From assembly GCA_913053845.1 (NCBI GenBank), contig CAJXGD010000017.1, forward strand, positions 1 to 42,750: a stretch of 42,750 nt of DNA, in the 5' to 3' direction. The number at the start of each line of letters is the position of its first letter. The stretch's first letter is position 1. The DNA is from an uncultured bacterium (GTDB taxonomy: Bacteria > Bipolaricaulota > Bipolaricaulia > RBG-16-55-9 > DRJF01). The notes under the pieces are model-generated. The model was not told where the DNA came from, did no database searches, and saw only the letters and a program-made list of their open reading frames with translations. This document shows positions 16,155 to 23,444 of this stretch, in pieces. The position numbers and the translations under genes were made by a program.

Positions 16155-17564
16155 TTAATGCGGCACCTCCCGCGGCAAGCTGAGCGCGAAGGTCGTGCCT
16201 TGCCCCGCTGCGCTCTTGGCCCAGATTCGCCCGCCATGAGCCTCAACGAGCGCTTTGGCGATGGCCAAACCCAGTCCGGTGCTCCCCGGACGCAGCCGCG
16301 AGCGCCGGCCGCGGTAGAAGCGGTCGAAGAGATGGGGCAGCTCCTCAGGCGGAATGCCGACGCCGTTGTCGCTCACTTCGAGCAGGATTTGGCTCCCTTG
16401 GGAGCAGACCCGCAGCTCGATCTGCCCGCCTGCCGGGGCGTGCTGGATGGCGTTGCTCAGCAGATTGAGCAGGACTTGGCGCAGGCGCTGGGCGTCGGCC
16501 AAGCCGACCAGCCCCGGCGCGATTTCGGTCGTCAAGCTGAGCTGTTTGGCCTTTAGGCCAGACTGAAGGGATTGAAGCAGCGCCCGCAGCCAGGGGTCCA
16601 GGGGCAAGGGGGCAAGCTTCAACGAGAGCTCTCCGGCCTCGGCCAGCGAGAGGGTCCTTAGGTCTTCCACCAGCCGGGTGAGCAGCAGCGCCTCTTCATG
16701 AATAGAACGGATGCGCTCGGTATTTAACGGGATCATGCCCTCGGCCATGGCTTCCAGATTGCCCTGAATGACGGCCAGAGGGGTGCGCAGCTCGTGGGCG
16801 ATGTCCGCCACCGTCTGGCGGCGCAGTCGCTGAGCTTTTTGGAGCTGCTCGGCCATGGTGTTGAGCTCCCGAGCCAACTGCCCCAGCTCATCTCGCCGGT
16901 TCGCTGCCACGCGGCCGGAGAACTCACCGGAAGCGATCTTGTGGGCGGCGGCCCTCATCGAGCGCAGGGCTCCCACCCAGCGCGCGGCGATCGCTCCTCC
17001 CAGCAATAGAGCCAGCAAACCGGCCAATCCACCGGAAAGCAGCAAGATGGAGGTCAGGCGGCGGCGAAAGAGCGATTCCAAGCTGCCCGCTTCGATGGAG
17101 GACTTTGCCCCTACCAGCAGATAGCCCACCGTCTGGCCGCCTACGGTGATGGGCGCGCTCTTGGCCAGCTCGGCGGCATTCAACACCTGACCGACCAAAG
17201 TCCGCATCGAATCGGCCAGGACATTGCCTCGACTGTCGGCCACGATCAGGCGCTGATGCAATATCAGCGGCCGAAACTGCAGCTTGAGCGAGTTGGGAGG
17301 CAGCTTGGGGAAGGGCTTGCCCTGCCTACGGGATGGCAAGGGACCGACCCCCTCCGGACCGCTGATGCCGCTCCAACCATCGTGACTCTGATAGAAATCG
17401 GCCAATACCGGAGCGATGCTCATCGCCGTCTGACGGTGCTTCGCACTGACGTAGCGACCGATCTCGATTTGCATCAAGTGCCGGCCGATCAGGGTCGCCC
17501 CGCCGAGCACCACGAGAATCGTGCCCAGCACCAGTCCCCAGAGTTTCCAGCGCAAGCCAATCAT
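16155..17564 (-). CDS. Sensor histidine kinase (HAMP, HisKA, HATPase)
   Basis: The membrane sensor of a two-component system, 469 residues. Transmembrane helices lie at about 8-29 and 171-194, enclosing an extracytoplasmic sensor domain of about 140 residues. A HAMP domain follows (about 195-245), then HisKA with the phospho-acceptor His257 in DIAHELRTPLAVIQGN, the N box around Asn371 (LLNLLSNAIQHA), the G1 box DNGVG (399-403) and the G2 box GSTGLGLAIA (427-436). All catalytic elements are intact. The gene follows its response regulator with an ATGA overlap. The ligand is unknown; the neighbouring promoters with phosphate-box-like arrays make a PhoR-like or cell-envelope role plausible. Confidence 0.95.
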   Translation of the reverse strand: MIGLRWKLWGLVLGTILVVLGGATLIGRHLMQIEIGRYVSAKHRQTAMSIAPVLADFYQSHDGWSGISGPEGVGPLPSRRQGKPFPKLPPNSLKLQFRPLILHQRLIVADSRGNVLADSMRTLVGQVLNAAELAKSAPITVGGQTVGYLLVGAKSSIEAGSLESLFRRRLTSILLLSGGLAGLLALLLGGAIAARWVGALRSMRAAAHKIASGEFSGRVAANRRDELGQLARELNTMAEQLQKAQRLRRQTVADIAHELRTPLAVIQGNLEAMAEGMIPLNTERIRSIHEEALLLTRLVEDLRTLSLAEAGELSLKLAPLPLDPWLRALLQSLQSGLKAKQLSLTTEIAPGLVGLADAQRLRQVLLNLLSNAIQHAPAGGQIELRVCSQGSQILLEVSDNGVGIPPEELPHLFDRFYRGRRSRLRPGSTGLGLAIAKALVEAHGGRIWAKSAAGQGTTFALSLPREVPH

Positions 17565-18259
17565 GACGATGGCGTTTCTGGGGGAATGACGAGTTTATAG
17601 CCTACGCTATGCACGGTGATCAGGTAGCGCGGATGTTTGAGATCGGGTTCCAGCTTCTGGCGCAGCTTCTTAATATGGGCGTCTATGGTGCGAGGGAAGA
17701 CGGCATAGCTATTGCCGGCCAGGGCGCGCAGCAGTTCGATGCGACTGAAGACCCGACGGGGATGGTGAAGCAAATAAGCTATTAAGTTGAACTCCATAGC
17801 CGTTAGCTCCAGCAGGCGACCATCCAGGTACAATTCGCGGGCGGCCTCATCGAGCAAGAAAGGGCCGATTTTGAGCTTGGCAGACGGGCCATCCTCCTCG
17901 CCGGCGCGGCGCAGCACGGCTTTGACGCGAGCCAGCAGTTCTCTGGGGCTGAAGGGCTTTACGACATAGTCGTCCGCGCCCATCTCCAGCCCCACCACCC
18001 GGTCGGCCTCCTCGGCGCGAGCGGTGAGCATGATGATGGGGATCTTACCCCGTTGGCGAATGCGGCGGGTCACCTCCAGACCTTCCATGTCGGGGAGCAT
18101 CCAGTCCAGGATGACCAGATCCACGGGCGCACGGTCCAGGTCGGCCAAGGCGGCCTCGCCGGTTGCCACGGTGCGGATGGAGAAGCCGGCCTGCTGAAAA
18201 TACTCGCGCAGCAGCTCGCGGAGCTTGAGCTCGTCATCTACGACCAACAGGGTGGCCAG
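17561..18259 (-). CDS. OmpR/PhoB-family response regulator, likely CTG start
   Basis: DNA-binding partner of the downstream histidine kinase. With a CTG start at 18259 it is 232 residues, typical for OmpR/PhoB regulators, and begins MATLLVVDDE as the family does. Receiver domain: Asp8/Asp9, phosphorylated Asp52 (VILDWMLPDMEG), Thr79 and Lys101 (VKPFSP). The winged-helix effector domain fills the rest and ends RYLITVHSVGYKL. AAGGAGG (18274-18268) lies 8 nt before the CTG. There is no in-frame ATG or GTG at a useful distance, and the TTG at 18247 is 20 nt from that ribosome site. The stop overlaps the kinase start (ATGA). Its probable binding arrays lie at 18354-18392 and 21070-21108. Confidence 0.92.
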   Translation of the reverse strand: MATLLVVDDELKLRELLREYFQQAGFSIRTVATGEAALADLDRAPVDLVILDWMLPDMEGLEVTRRIRQRGKIPIIMLTARAEEADRVVGLEMGADDYVVKPFSPRELLARVKAVLRRAGEEDGPSAKLKIGPFLLDEAARELYLDGRLLELTAMEFNLIAYLLHHPRRVFSRIELLRALAGNSYAVFPRTIDAHIKKLRQKLEPDLKHPRYLITVHSVGYKLVIPPETPSS

Positions 18260-18287
18260 CGCTATCTCCTCCTTACTGCATAATATT

Positions 18288-18317
18288 ATTATAAGACCTG
18301 TGGCTCCGGCAGGGCAA
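18288..18317 (-). promoter_or_regulatory. Promoter of the response regulator-kinase operon
   Basis: On the minus strand TTGCCC (18317-18312), 18 nt, TATAAT (18293-18288). The leader up to the CTG start would be about 22 nt and includes the AAGGAGG ribosome site. The regulator array at 18354-18392 lies just upstream of the -35, a position suited to autoregulation. Confidence 0.5.
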
Positions 18318-18353
18318 TGATTGCTCGGACCGCTGGAGCGCCGGAGGCGAGAA

Positions 18354-18392
18354 TTCACCGCAGATTCACAGCGCGTTCGCGCATCGTTCACA
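18354..18392 (+). promoter_or_regulatory. Four-fold 11-bp direct-repeat array (PhoP/PhoB-type site)
   Basis: TTCACC (18354), TTCACA (18365), TTCGCG (18376) and TTCACA (18387) start exactly 11 bp apart. Direct half-sites with helical-turn spacing are the typical binding pattern of OmpR/PhoB-family regulators, and TTNACA-like half-sites match the Gram-positive PhoP box. The array lies between the divergent regulator gene and the glycosidase-like gene and is repeated in the same arrangement at 21070-21108. Confidence 0.7.
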
Positions 18393-18401
18393 ATAGCATG
18401 A

Positions 18402-18418
18402 TACACTCTGGGTATAAT
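18402..18418 (+). promoter_or_regulatory. -10 element(s) of the glycosidase-like lipoprotein gene
   Basis: TACACT (18402-18407) begins 9 nt after the last TTCACA of the array, exactly as TAAACT does at the second site (21118). A consensus TATAAT also stands at 18413-18418 but has no -35 at normal spacing. There is no good -35 for TACACT, as expected for an activator-dependent promoter. Confidence 0.5.
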
Positions 18419-18439
18419 TAAGAGCGCAAGGAGGCTGCA

Positions 18440-20041
18440 ATGCACCTCAAACGGACATTAATCATCGGGCTAGGAGCGCTGATGCTGCTCGTGCTGAGCA
18501 GTTGCAGCGCCCGGCCGCTCAATCTGTGGGCCTCCGGCGCTGACGCGCAGGCCGCCCAGTCCGGCGATATTGCTCGACGGGCACTGGCCGGCACCCCTGC
18601 CGAGCGGACGACGATGCTGACCATCCCCGTGGGTGCGGTGGATCCGACCGATCCCACCGTCAAGCCTCTGCTGGGCGTCATCTCCGGTCCCGATCCCAAT
18701 GGCGGATTCAGTGCGCCGAACTTGACTGCCCAATATCAGGAGATCGGCGTGCTCAGCGTGCGCAACAACGACTACTACGATGACCGGCTGGACATGGAGG
18801 GCATCTTTAACTGTGGCGGACCGAGCTATCCCTCCTGGGAGGGCTGCGATCCCCACGATGAGGCCAACTATCACTGGGGACCAAGCGATGCCCAGTTCCA
18901 GAGCTATTTGAGCGGCGGCCTTGAACCGTTCCTGCGTCTGGGCGGGGAGTGGAGTAATCAACAGCCTCCCCACGATTTTAAGGGACCGCAGAACACGGTG
19001 CAGGAGGACAACTGGATCGTCGCCGCCCAGAAGGTTGCAGGGCGCTATCTGCATTGGGGTGGCGCTGAGCAGACCTTCCGGTACTTGGACCTCTGGACGG
19101 AGTTTCCCGGGACGCACTTCTGGGACCGCAGCGGCCAGGCGTTTGTTGCCTTCTGGGCAAAGGCTTATGCGGCGCTCAAAGCTGCTTTCCCGGAGCTGAA
19201 GATCGGCGGGCCCGGCTTTTCCGGTAGGGAGACGATGAAGGTGCTTCAGGGAAATGCCCGTTGGTCGCGCGAGTTGCTCACAGAGCTGTTCGACCGCGGG
19301 CTGAAGCCGGACTGGTTAGGCTGGCACCTGTTCAACAACGATCCCAGTTTGTGGTCTCAAGCGACCGAGGCCTACCGGCAGTTGCTCGACGGCACCGGCC
19401 CCTATGCTAACATGCCTTGGGCCGGCACGGGCTACTTCTCGGACACCGAGGTGATCGTGGATGCCTATGGGCTTTCCAAATCCAACCCGGACGGCTCTCT
19501 GCTCTCCTCGCAGGAACGCACGCAACTCTACGGCAGTGCGCAGGGTGCCAGCCTGCTTACCACCGCCTGGATCGCCATGCAGTACGCTCAAATCGAGCGC
19601 GCCTACTACTACCGGGGTTCACCCTTGGGAGGCAGCGGCGGTCAACGGGGCAACAGCCGACAGGACGGTGGCCCCGGCCTATTCGATGTGCAGGGCGGCT
19701 ACAAGCCCGATGCATACGCCTTCCGCCTCTGGTCGCAGCTCTATCGGCAATACCCTCATTTGTTGCAGGTAGAGCTTCCCGCTGCCGACTCCGACATCCC
19801 ACTGTGGGTGCTGGTCGCCCAGAATGACGGGGGCGGCCTAGCGCTGCTCATCACCAATCCTGCGGCCAGCAGTACGACCTGGACCCCGACATTCGCTGAT
19901 GGGAGTTCGCTGCAAGACTATCAAGGACAGCTCTATCAGGTGGATGACCAACACGACGGACGCACGGCGCTCCCGCTGGAGGGAGAGGCCGTGACCACAC
20001 CGGGCTACAGCGTGCAACTGTTGCTGCTTGCGCCTAGATAA
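18440..20041 (+). CDS. Glycoside-hydrolase-like (GH39-type) lipoprotein
   Basis: A 533-residue exported lipoprotein with the look of a clan-A (beta/alpha)8 glycosidase. The N-terminus HLKRTLIIGLGALMLLVLSSC gives a lipobox with Cys22. Segments that recall GH39-type xylosidases and related enzymes are EPFLRLGGEW, RYLDLWTEFPGTHFW (a candidate acid/base Glu in WTEF), FPELKIGGPGFSG, PDWLGWHLFNND, and a C-terminal beta domain (LALLITNPAAS). AAGGAGG lies 5 nt before the ATG. It is followed 13 nt later by a hydrolase gene in the same operon. The promoter carries the regulator array. The substrate is unknown; the fold assignment is by motif resemblance only. Confidence 0.65.
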   Translation: MHLKRTLIIGLGALMLLVLSSCSARPLNLWASGADAQAAQSGDIARRALAGTPAERTTMLTIPVGAVDPTDPTVKPLLGVISGPDPNGGFSAPNLTAQYQEIGVLSVRNNDYYDDRLDMEGIFNCGGPSYPSWEGCDPHDEANYHWGPSDAQFQSYLSGGLEPFLRLGGEWSNQQPPHDFKGPQNTVQEDNWIVAAQKVAGRYLHWGGAEQTFRYLDLWTEFPGTHFWDRSGQAFVAFWAKAYAALKAAFPELKIGGPGFSGRETMKVLQGNARWSRELLTELFDRGLKPDWLGWHLFNNDPSLWSQATEAYRQLLDGTGPYANMPWAGTGYFSDTEVIVDAYGLSKSNPDGSLLSSQERTQLYGSAQGASLLTTAWIAMQYAQIERAYYYRGSPLGGSGGQRGNSRQDGGPGLFDVQGGYKPDAYAFRLWSQLYRQYPHLLQVELPAADSDIPLWVLVAQNDGGGLALLITNPAASSTTWTPTFADGSSLQDYQGQLYQVDDQHDGRTALPLEGEAVTTPGYSVQLLLLAPR

Positions 20042-20054
20042 TAGGGAGGAATAC

Positions 20055-20927
20055 ATGAGAAAACTTGCGTTGTTGTCGCTGCTGGTGCTTGGGCTCAGCG
20101 TTTACCTGTCTGCCCAGCCCTCAGGACCCCCGGATATTCAAGAGACGTTCGTGACCAACCCCACCAGCGGCGCCGCGCTCTTCATCCAGCTCTACGCGCC
20201 GCAGAGGGGCGCAGGTCCCTGGCCGGCGCTCGTGCTCGTCCCCGGTGGGCGGAGCGCGGGCTCGCAGAGCTTTCGCCCGCTCGTAGCTCAGCAATACGCC
20301 GATCTGGGCTTTTTGGTGGTCGTCTTCGACCCCGACGGCCGTGGGCGCAGCTCAGGAATAGAAGACGACGACGGCTTTGTCCAGCAGGACGGCCTCAAAG
20401 CGGTGATCGAGTATGCTGCCGGGTTGTCCCAAAGCGAAGGGCGGGTCGTGCTGGCCTCGTTCTCCTACGGGATCACGATGGCCACGGGCGCGCTCGCCCG
20501 TTACCAAGAACTGCCCGTCGTGCTGCTGCTAGACTGGGAGGGCCCGGCGGACCGGAACGACACTGGCGGCTGCGACGTGGATCACGTGGGGCACCTGCAC
20601 GCCGGCTGCGGGAACGAGGCCTTCTGGGCCGAGCGCGAGGCAGCGACCTTCATCAAGGAGATTCAAGTGCCCTATCAGCGCTTGCAGAGCCTGAAGGACC
20701 ACGTCCAGCCCGACCACGACCACGCGCTCCTGCTCATCAATAACGCCACGAACACCGCCTTCGGCGGAAACGGAAAGTCGCCCTGGACGCGGCTGAACGA
20801 TGAAGAGCCCAACCGGGTGTACGGCCCCGACACGCCCGTGACCTGGCTGCCCGAGGGCGTCCACAACGACCAGCTCGTCTCGAAATATCTCGAAGAGTTC
20901 CTGCGCGGGGAGATCCCGGGTACGTGA
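20055..20927 (+). CDS. Secreted alpha/beta hydrolase
   Basis: A 290-residue secreted hydrolase of the dienelactone-hydrolase/S9-like type. A signal peptide spans residues 1-20 (KLALLSLLVLGLSVYLSAQ). ALVLVPGGRSAGS marks the oxyanion strand, FDPDGRGRSSG the following loop, ASFSYGI the nucleophile elbow (S-F-S-Y-G, lacking the usual first glycine), and a late VHNDQLV a candidate catalytic histidine. Residues around 175-190 contain CDVDHVGHLHAGC, an unusual His/Cys-rich insert that might bind metal or form a disulfide. GGGAGG precedes the ATG at 20055. It is cotranscribed with the glycosidase-like gene. The esterase or acyl-hydrolase role is an inference. Confidence 0.75.
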   Translation: MRKLALLSLLVLGLSVYLSAQPSGPPDIQETFVTNPTSGAALFIQLYAPQRGAGPWPALVLVPGGRSAGSQSFRPLVAQQYADLGFLVVVFDPDGRGRSSGIEDDDGFVQQDGLKAVIEYAAGLSQSEGRVVLASFSYGITMATGALARYQELPVVLLLDWEGPADRNDTGGCDVDHVGHLHAGCGNEAFWAEREAATFIKEIQVPYQRLQSLKDHVQPDHDHALLLINNATNTAFGGNGKSPWTRLNDEEPNRVYGPDTPVTWLPEGVHNDQLVSKYLEEFLRGEIPGT

Positions 20928-20933
20928 GAGAGA

Positions 20934-21041
20934 TCGCCCGGCCACTGAAGTGGCAGGCTCCGTATTACGAAGCCTGCCTGCGCAGGCTAGCCCCGCAGGG
21001 GCTTTGCAAATGTAGCCTGTGGCTTCAGTCACCGGGCTACA
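20934..21041. repeat. Nested palindromic intergenic element (~108 bp)
   Basis: The outer arms (CCCGGCCACTGAAGTGGCAG... and the end ...CTGTGGCTTCAGTCACCGGG) are imperfect inverted repeats of about 28 bp. Inside are two perfect hairpins: AGCCTGC-CTGC-GCAGGCT (20971-20988) and AGCCCC-GCA-GGGGCT (20989-21003). The arrangement recalls REP/MITE-like intergenic palindromes. It lies between two operons and ends just before the second regulator array. Confidence 0.6.
20989..21003 (+). terminator. Hairpin, possible terminator of the hydrolase operon
   Basis: A 6-bp GC-rich stem AGCCCC/GGGGCT with a 3-nt loop, followed by TTTG. The T run is short, so termination would be weak; it is part of the palindromic element. 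Confidence 0.3.
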
Positions 21042-21069
21042 CTATAGAGCCTGATCGGGCCGGTTGAAA

Positions 21070-21123
21070 TTCACGGTTCCTTCACAGCAAATTCGAACAC
21101 CGTTCACAGCCATGTGCTAAACT
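21070..21123 (+). promoter_or_regulatory. Second 11-bp repeat array and promoter (PhoP/PhoB-type)
   Basis: TTCACG (21070), TTCACA (21081), TTCGAA (21092), TTCACA (21103): four half-sites exactly 11 bp apart with the same order of variants as at 18354, the third being TTCG in both. TAAACT (21118-21123) starts 9 nt after the last half-site, the same distance as TACACT in the first promoter. Start point about 21130, leader about 30 nt. Confidence 0.7.
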
Positions 21124-21158
21124 ACCCTCAGCTTAGAGCTTGCAAAAGGAGGCCTGTG

Positions 21159-23189
21159 ATGATCCGGAATCGAACAAGAGGGCGCGCGCTGCTGGGATTG
21201 GTGATCGTGCTGGGTCTGCTGGCCGTCGGCTTCGTCCAGTTCGACGGCTTCGTCCCCGCGCTGGCGGCCCAAACCGCCGACGCTCCCGTCCTGCTCTTCT
21301 CCATCGGCGTTCACATCGAGCCGCTGGGCATCACCGCCCAGGGCTACCACGGCGGCCGCGGGGATTACGGCAACCGCCCGCTCTTCGAGCGCCACGCCCA
21401 ATATCTGGACGAGCTGGCCACGGTCGTCGAGCGCCACGGCGGAAAACTCACCGTGCAGGCCCAGTCGCCGTTTACGACCTCGGCCATTGCCTTCAGCAAT
21501 TCGATCTTGAGCGATCTGGAAACCCGCGGTCACGAGATCGCGCTCCACTTCCACGAAGACGCGCATCTGGGCCAGAACCCCGAGCAGCTTTCTCCGGACG
21601 CTTGGTGTGCGGTGATGAAAGAAGAGATCGGCTACATCTATCAAGTAGGGGTAAAAACTCCGGTGCGCTACTGGAGCGGCGGGAACCTCTATCCCGGCCT
21701 GCTCGAGGCGGCCTCCTGTGCCGGGCTGGACGTCAACGCTGACTGGAAAAACCCCAATACTCAGCAAGGCAGCGCCCTGCTCACCGGCCTAAGCCCCTGG
21801 CGGCCGGCCGGCGGGCCGAACCCCGAAGACATGACGGCCTTCGCCACGCACGACCCAAACGGCAAGATTGTGTTCCTGCCCGCGGGCCTGTTTGACCGCA
21901 CCGACTTCGCCTCGGGACGGCGCCAGATGAGCGACGAGGAATATTTCGACTTCATGGGCCGTAGCCTGCAAACTTCGCTGGCGGCTGCCCGGCCTGACCG
22001 GGTGAACGTCTTCCACTTCACGGTGCATCCGGGCGAATTCGACACCGCGCTGATAGAGCGATTATTGATTGACGTTGTAGACCCGCTAGTGGCTCAAGGC
22101 CGGGTGCAGTGGGCCACCTACTCCGAGATGGCCGATGCTTTCAGTGCCTGGGAGCAGGCCAACCCCGGTGTGGACCCTCACTCCTCCGAGACTGCCTCGG
22201 CACCGCCGAACGAATCCCAGTCAAGTTGTGCGGGCTACATGACCTTTGCGATCAACGTCCACGACTTCCTGCACGTGGGTGACAGCGCAGACACGCTGCT
22301 GGCGTTGACAGACCTCTTCGAAAAGTACGGCGTGCACGGCGACTTCTACTTCACCGCACCGATGGTCCAATTCTACGAGGAGCAGCGCCCAGACCTGATC
22401 GAGCGCTTGAAGAACAGCCAGATGACCATCAGCTATCATGTGCGCCCGCCCTTTCCCACCTACGTCGGGTTCGATGGGCGCTTGCTGGGCCTGTCCCCTG
22501 GCGAGCTGACGCAAACGCTGCGCGACTACGAGACCTATCGCCTGGACATGACCACCGGCGACCTGCTGCGTGACCAGCCGGGCGGCTACAGCTATGTCGC
22601 GAAAACCTTCGGGCGCGCGCCGGTCGTCGCCGGCGTGGCCAACGCCCGCTGGCGAGGGGCGGGACTGCCAATCCTGGCCGAGATGGGCGCGCAGATGGCC
22701 GTGGTGTACCACGAGACGGGCACGAAACCTGAGCAGCCCTTCGAGTGGATCAACGGGCTCTTGATCCGCCCCAGCGACTTCAGCGTGACCCGCTGGAGCG
22801 TTCCCGGCGGTCCGCAAGATGCGTTTTGGTGGAACGAGCTGGACACGCCCTTCGCAGATCAGTACGACCCGGTGCAGCGCTTGCAGCAGCTTTTGAGCGC
22901 CTGGCAGGGGAACAGACTGCCCTTTGTGACCGCGCTCATCCACGAGAACAACTTCTACCGCCAGGGTGGGACGCCCTGGGCGTTCGTCTACTATGAAGAT
23001 CGAAAGAAGACCAGGCCCAAGTCGCCGCCCTATGACTTGAATGCTCCGGACGCCTCCCGTCTGCGCTCGGAGGAGAACCGGGGACAGATACTGGCGAAGT
23101 ACGAGGCCTTGGTGAAATACGCCTCAGAGCACCTGTGCGTGGTTACCAGCGAAGACATCGTGAAGATGGCCGAGGCGCAGGGGCGGTGA
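21159..23189 (+). CDS. Secreted double polysaccharide-deacetylase-like protein
   Basis: A 676-residue exported protein. Residues 6-37 form a signal peptide or anchor (RGRALLGLVIVLGLLAVGF ... ALAA). Two NodB-like (beta/alpha) domains seem to be present. In the first (about 45-330) are LFSIGVHIEP, ETRGHEIALHFHEDAH, PVRYWSGGNLYPG and NVFHFTVHPGEFD. In the second (about 350-670) are MTFAINVHDFLHVGDS, KYGVHGDFYFTAPM, MTISYHVRPPFP and ALIHENNFY. The H-x-H/H-x-E type metal-site motifs are only partly canonical, so deacetylase activity is an inference. AAAAGGAGG lies 6 nt before the ATG at 21159. The promoter carries the same regulator array as the glycosidase-like gene. Confidence 0.7.
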   Translation: MIRNRTRGRALLGLVIVLGLLAVGFVQFDGFVPALAAQTADAPVLLFSIGVHIEPLGITAQGYHGGRGDYGNRPLFERHAQYLDELATVVERHGGKLTVQAQSPFTTSAIAFSNSILSDLETRGHEIALHFHEDAHLGQNPEQLSPDAWCAVMKEEIGYIYQVGVKTPVRYWSGGNLYPGLLEAASCAGLDVNADWKNPNTQQGSALLTGLSPWRPAGGPNPEDMTAFATHDPNGKIVFLPAGLFDRTDFASGRRQMSDEEYFDFMGRSLQTSLAAARPDRVNVFHFTVHPGEFDTALIERLLIDVVDPLVAQGRVQWATYSEMADAFSAWEQANPGVDPHSSETASAPPNESQSSCAGYMTFAINVHDFLHVGDSADTLLALTDLFEKYGVHGDFYFTAPMVQFYEEQRPDLIERLKNSQMTISYHVRPPFPTYVGFDGRLLGLSPGELTQTLRDYETYRLDMTTGDLLRDQPGGYSYVAKTFGRAPVVAGVANARWRGAGLPILAEMGAQMAVVYHETGTKPEQPFEWINGLLIRPSDFSVTRWSVPGGPQDAFWWNELDTPFADQYDPVQRLQQLLSAWQGNRLPFVTALIHENNFYRQGGTPWAFVYYEDRKKTRPKSPPYDLNAPDASRLRSEENRGQILAKYEALVKYASEHLCVVTSEDIVKMAEAQGR

Positions 23190-23220
23190 GCTTCCGAACA
23201 GCCCCTTTCGCCCCTTTAGC

Positions 23221-23379
23221 GACCGGCCAGTACTCCCGGCTTCCGCAACCGTGAGCACTTTAAGATCGCCATCTACTTCCACTGCGGGGGTCTGCAGCTT
23301 TACCCGGGCACCCTCGGAGTTCCCTTCTAATTACGCATATCGGGTGATTGCGGTCAATGGCTGCATCCCGTCCGCTTGA
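23221..23379 (+). pseudogene. Possible remnant of a secreted-protein C-terminus
   Basis: In the 255-bp gap after the deacetylase-like gene, one frame stays open from 23221 to the TGA at 23377 and ends in NYAYRVIAVNG, which resembles the last strand of a fibronectin type III domain. No start codon with a ribosome site is present. It may be a decayed gene tail or chance. Confidence 0.2.
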
Positions 23380-23405
23380 CAGTCAGAAGTAAAAAAGAGT
23401 AAGAT
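23376..23405 (+). promoter_or_regulatory. Promoter of the formylglycine-enzyme-like gene
   Basis: TTGACA (23376-23381), 18 nt, TAAGAT (23400-23405). A better -10, TATACT at 23405-23410, would need a 23-nt spacer. The ribosome site AAAGGAGG lies before the ATG at 23445. Confidence 0.5.
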
Positions 23406-23444
23406 ATACTTAATCCTAGATGTAACTTCACAAAGGAGGTCTTC

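Noticed and set aside
18413..18418. TATAAT as main -10 of the glycosidase-like gene
   Set aside because: No -35 at 16-19 nt; the TACACT element 9 nt after the repeat array is matched at the second promoter and explains both sites better. It may still contribute.
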